A DNA stretch of 5,825 nucleotides, from assembly GCA_013140875.1 (NCBI GenBank), contig JABFSB010000315.1, positions 1 through 5,825 of the forward strand, written 5' to 3'. Under the pieces are notes generated by a model. The model had not been told where the DNA came from. It worked only from the letters and a program-made list of their open reading frames with translations, and did no database searches. Within the stretch, counting starts at the first letter, position 1; the number at the start of each line of letters is the position of its first letter. The translations under genes and the position numbers were made by a program. Positions 4,632 to 5,825 of the stretch are shown piece after piece. The stretch is from Acidobacteriota bacterium (GTDB lineage: Bacteria > Acidobacteriota > Blastocatellia > Pyrinomonadales > Pyrinomonadaceae).

Positions 4632-5123
4632 ATGGAACTTAAATTTCAAGTACAGACCCGGATACAGAAGCCGGTCGCCGAGGTGTTCGACGCGGTTTAT
4701 AACCCGACGAAATTAAGCGGCTATTTTACTAATGGCGGTGCCAGTGCGCCTCTGGACAAAGGAACGACGGTCGAGTGGGCGTTTGCCGATAATCCGGGCG
4801 ACGAAAAGATCAAGTTTCCGGTCGAGGTCAAAGATGTCGTTCCGAATGAGATGATCGTCCTCGGATGGGAAGGAACAAAAGGACACAACACCCGGGTCGA
4901 GATGCAGTTCGAGGCAGACGGCGACGACACGATCGTCCGTATAGCCGAAACCGGCTGGCGCGAAACACAGGATGATCTGAACAGCTCCTACCGGAACTGC
5001 TTTGGCTGGGGGCAAATGCTTTGCTGTCTGAAAGCTTATACCGAGTACGGCATCAATCTCCGCAAAGGGGCCTTCAAGGGATTGTACAAACCGGCAGACC
5101 ATCACGGAACGGCGAAGGCCTAA
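4632..5123 (+). CDS. SRPBCC/AHSA1-like protein, copy 1
   Basis: This is a START/Bet v1-like fold protein of the AHSA1 (YndB) type, thought to bind small hydrophobic ligands; its actual ligand and role are unknown. The 163-residue protein begins with the family's first strand and helix (VQTRIQKPVAEVFDAVYNP, 7-25). It continues through YFTNG (31-35) and GTTVEWAF (44-51) to the central strands VEVKDVVPNEMIVLGWEG (64-81), the strand TRVEMQFEA (87-95) and the long C-terminal helix (about 116-142, with CFGWGQMLCCLKAYTEYGIN). There is no signal peptide, so it should be cytoplasmic. It is the first gene under the ArsR-controlled promoter, and a 27-nt gap to copy 2 indicates co-transcription. Its tail of about 15 residues (149-163) is absent from copy 2. 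The family assignment is good; no enzymatic activity should be assumed. Confidence 0.85.
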   Translation: MELKFQVQTRIQKPVAEVFDAVYNPTKLSGYFTNGGASAPLDKGTTVEWAFADNPGDEKIKFPVEVKDVVPNEMIVLGWEGTKGHNTRVEMQFEADGDDTIVRIAETGWRETQDDLNSSYRNCFGWGQMLCCLKAYTEYGINLRKGAFKGLYKPADHHGTAKA

Positions 5124-5150
5124 ACCCTGGAACACACATCACGTAAAGCT

Positions 5151-5591
5151 ATGGAATTCAAATTTCGAGTCCAGACCAGGATACAGAAGCCGGTGGCGGA
5201 AGTTTTCGATGCCGTCTACAACCCGCGCAAACTAGAGAAGTATTTCACAACAAAACGCGCCAGTGCGGCGCTGGATGCCGGAACGACAGTAACCTGGGAA
5301 TGGGATTATTGGCCGACGGCATATGAAGTGCACGTTAAGGAAATGGTCCGAAATGAGTTAATCGCATTCGAGTGGCTCGCTCATAACGGACACACGATCA
5401 CGCGCGTCGAGATACGTTTCGAACCGTTGGGCGAAGCCGAAACCAAGGTCGAGATCAGCGAAAGCGGCTGGGATCAAAATGAAAGCGGCCTAAAGAATTC
5501 ATACGAAAACTGCGCCGGTTGGATGCAGGTTTGCTGCAGTCTGAAAGCCTTTGTGGAATACGATATCAATCTGACCAGGGGCTTCTTCTAA
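5151..5591 (+). CDS. SRPBCC/AHSA1-like protein, copy 2
   Basis: This paralogue of the preceding gene has the same fold (146 residues) and is probably cytoplasmic. Residues 1-25 differ from copy 1 at only two positions (3 and 6), while the rest is clearly more diverged: WEWDYWPTAYEV (49-60) replaces WAFADNPGDEKIKFPVEV, with a short deletion. The C-terminal helix keeps CAGWMQVCCSLKAFVEYDIN (121-140), and the protein ends right after the conserved INLxxG segment. There is no convincing ribosome site before the ATG at 5151, so translation may depend on coupling or on weak initiation. The pair may form a heterodimer or bind two related ligands; both ideas are inference. No partner enzyme is encoded in the window that would reveal a pathway. 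Confidence 0.85.
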   Translation: MEFKFRVQTRIQKPVAEVFDAVYNPRKLEKYFTTKRASAALDAGTTVTWEWDYWPTAYEVHVKEMVRNELIAFEWLAHNGHTITRVEIRFEPLGEAETKVEISESGWDQNESGLKNSYENCAGWMQVCCSLKAFVEYDINLTRGFF

Positions 5592-5641
5592 GGACGGCAT
5601 TTACTTAGCGGAAAGTTCAGTTATCTGATACATTTTTCGTA

Positions 5642-5825
5642 ATGTCTTTGGAAACGGACTTTATCGTCATTGGAAGCGGCGTAGCGGGTTTGCGGGCGTC
5701 GATCGCGCTTGCGGACTCGGGCGGCCGAGTTACGGTGCTGACGAAAGATAAGGCGAGCGAATCGAATACTGAGTACGCCCAGGGCGGCGTGGCGGTCGTG
5801 CTGGCCGAGGATGATAACCCCGATC
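5642..5825 (+). CDS. nadB: L-aspartate oxidase, N-terminal part (gene runs off the window)
   Basis: In NAD biosynthesis this FAD enzyme oxidises L-aspartate to iminoaspartate, which quinolinate synthase (NadA) then uses. The 61 residues visible contain the FAD-binding dinucleotide fold: strand DFIVIGSGVAGLRASIAL (6-23) with the GxGxxG at 11-16, then RVTVLTK (29-35). They continue into ESNTEYAQGGVAVVL (40-54). The SNTxYAQGGxA form is typical of NadB, whereas succinate dehydrogenase and fumarate reductase flavoproteins usually have a SHT-type variant here. The ATG at 5642 fits the expected N-terminus, with no clear ribosome site. It lies 50 bp after the SRPBCC genes with no obvious terminator between, so read-through is possible, but a functional link is not implied. 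The family of flavoproteins is certain; the exact enzyme is likely. Confidence 0.82.
   Translation, partial: MSLETDFIVIGSGVAGLRASIALADSGGRVTVLTKDKASESNTEYAQGGVAVVLAEDDNPD

Noticed and set aside
4713..5135. 140-codon open frame on the - strand opposite SRPBCC copy 1
   Set aside because: The + strand frame has clear homology to its tandem paralogue, a strong ribosome site and a promoter. The antisense frame has none of these.

Overview
The window looks like an ordinary chromosomal stretch from a free-living bacterium of moderate GC content, most likely an acidobacterium of the Blastocatellia/Pyrinomonadaceae type. That placement is inferred from two things: an ECF sigma factor followed by a zinc-finger anti-sigma factor and secreted DUF4097-like proteins, and a divergent ArsR/SRPBCC pair. 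It was not computed. I see no tRNA, rRNA, CRISPR array, transposase or phage gene.

Left half (1-3362, all + strand): a candidate ECF-type promoter (35-60) precedes an ECF RNA polymerase sigma factor (110-781). Next comes a membrane-anchored anti-sigma factor with a Cys/His zinc-binding motif (910-1632). Two secreted, beta-strand-rich DUF4097/adhesin-like proteins follow (1648-2424 and 2520-3362). The expected logic is that the anti-sigma factor holds the sigma factor at the membrane until an envelope signal releases it. The exported proteins are candidate outputs or sensors of that circuit. The second secreted gene also has its own convincing housekeeping-type promoter (2450-2479).

Middle (3363-4249): a 213-bp spacer contains a degenerate TTTGYG-type low-complexity repeat. 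It ends in a strong hairpin plus T-tract that stops 2 bp before the start codon of a dCTP deaminase gene (dcd, 3576-4169), an arrangement that resembles an attenuator. A weaker terminator-like hairpin lies after dcd.

Right half (4250-5825): an ArsR-type repressor on the - strand is divergent from two tandem paralogous SRPBCC/AHSA1-like proteins on the + strand. A perfect 18-bp palindrome exactly fills the spacer of a near-consensus promoter for the SRPBCC genes. It also overlaps the predicted -10 of arsR, so one repressor site could shut both promoters. The window ends inside the 5' part of an FAD-dependent oxidase, most likely L-aspartate oxidase (nadB) of NAD biosynthesis.

The strongest non-gene signals are the arsR/SRPBCC operator and the hairpin abutting the dcd start. 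Neither amounts to a demonstrably new system; both are readable regulatory architectures that can be tested.
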